A DNA stretch of 64,000 nt from JBAZJN01 sp041651295 (GTDB taxonomy: Bacteria; Patescibacteriota; UBA1384; XYA2-FULL-43-10; CAINNR01). Positions 63,904 to 64,000 of the stretch are shown in pieces. Position numbers and translations under genes: made by a program. The stretch covers positions 109,717 to 173,716 of the forward strand of contig JBAZJN010000001.1 of assembly GCA_041651295.1 (NCBI GenBank), written 5' to 3'. How positions within the stretch are numbered: the first letter of the stretch is position 1; the number at the start of each line of letters is the position of its first letter. The notes under the pieces were generated by a model, which searched no databases, had not been told where the DNA came from, and was given only the letters and a program-made list of their open reading frames with translations.

Positions 63904-64000
63904 CTAGCCCAGGTCAAGCTTCGCTTGCCCTGAATCCTGGGCTTGCTGATATTTAACGTACTTGATAATTTGCTGCTCATTTAGTCCCACGGTTGATACA
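63904..64000 (-). CDS. REP-associated/IS200-like tyrosine transposase (partial, C-terminus only)
   Basis: Visible residues VSTVGLNEQQIIKYVKYQQA then QDSGQAKLDLG-stop. The VGLxEQQIxKYVxYQ pattern is the usual C-terminal helix of RAYT (TnpA-REP) proteins; the HUH catalytic domain would lie beyond position 64000. A REP hairpin of family F abuts the stop codon, which strengthens the call. Confidence 0.6.
   Translation of the reverse strand, partial: VSTVGLNEQQIIKYVKYQQAQDSGQAKLDLG

Overview
The window looks like a chromosome segment of a Candidate Phyla Radiation (Patescibacteria) bacterium. The evidence is a compact, AT-leaning housekeeping set (pnp, rpsO, rpsT, lepB, holA, a divided polA, ychF, rpsF-ssb-rpsR-efp with no rplI, groESL, dnaB, dnaX, gltX) together with families frequent in CPR genomes: VanW, DUF2207, DUF134/DUF5320, four-helix-bundle, PilX-like and CGKPVIYLYP surface proteins. 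Exact placement inside the CPR is inference. No rRNA, CRISPR array or prophage is visible. Two tRNA genes (Glu-CTC, Gln-CTG) lie near 58.7-59.1 kb.

Layout. 1-6 kb: family-4 uracil-DNA glycosylase (cut by the left edge), then pnp, rpsO and an NrnA-like DHH phosphoesterase, a remnant of the usual nrnA-rpsO-pnp order, and rpsT. 6-20 kb: lepB, a DUF2207 protein, holA, PolA split into polymerase and 5' nuclease genes, two surface proteins including a MEMO-CapA fusion, DedA, a GC-rich thymidylate synthase-like/tmk pair and an ankyrin protein. 20-31 kb: Fic protein with tandem operators, ychF, the DUF134 cluster, rpsF-ssb-rpsR-efp, a PRC-barrel protein and groESL. 31-40 kb: nucleotidyltransferase, VanW protein, a degenerate membrane-pyrophosphatase homologue and a protein with an RNA polymerase alpha-CTD-like tail. 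39.7-46.4 kb: an envelope polysaccharide cluster (GT4, two O-antigen ligase-type proteins, a flippase and a GT2 with an in-frame stop). 48.6-64 kb: TrmB regulator, CoaD-like/DUF3307 pair, dnaB, dnaX, an HU-like fusion, a PilX-like protein, a HExxH metallopeptidase, PIG-L deacetylase, GT4, gltX, and at the right edge the C-terminus of a probable REP-associated (IS200-like) transposase.

Two genome habits stand out. First, between the AT-rich housekeeping operons sit about two dozen GC-rich, mostly unrecognised small genes. Most are self-contained: a near-consensus sigma-70 promoter, a strong Shine-Dalgarno, one or two short ORFs and a Rho-independent terminator, often with the terminator T-run running straight into the next promoter. 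Several housekeeping genes instead look leaderless, with the ATG 6-7 nt after an extended -10. Second, nearly every intergenic gap is filled with dispersed imperfect palindromes of several families. Copies have also entered genes in frame (ychF, rpsF, dnaX, the PolA nuclease, glycosyltransferases, an O-antigen ligase), and one lies at the break in polA.

The strongest candidates for undescribed biology are: (1) two related non-coding elements, each next to a tRNA gene and each ending in a copy of that tRNA's own 3' end including CCA; (2) a roughly 390-nt multi-hairpin transcript at 33.2-33.6 kb; (3) the single-gene cassette arrays; (4) the in-gene palindromic repeats.
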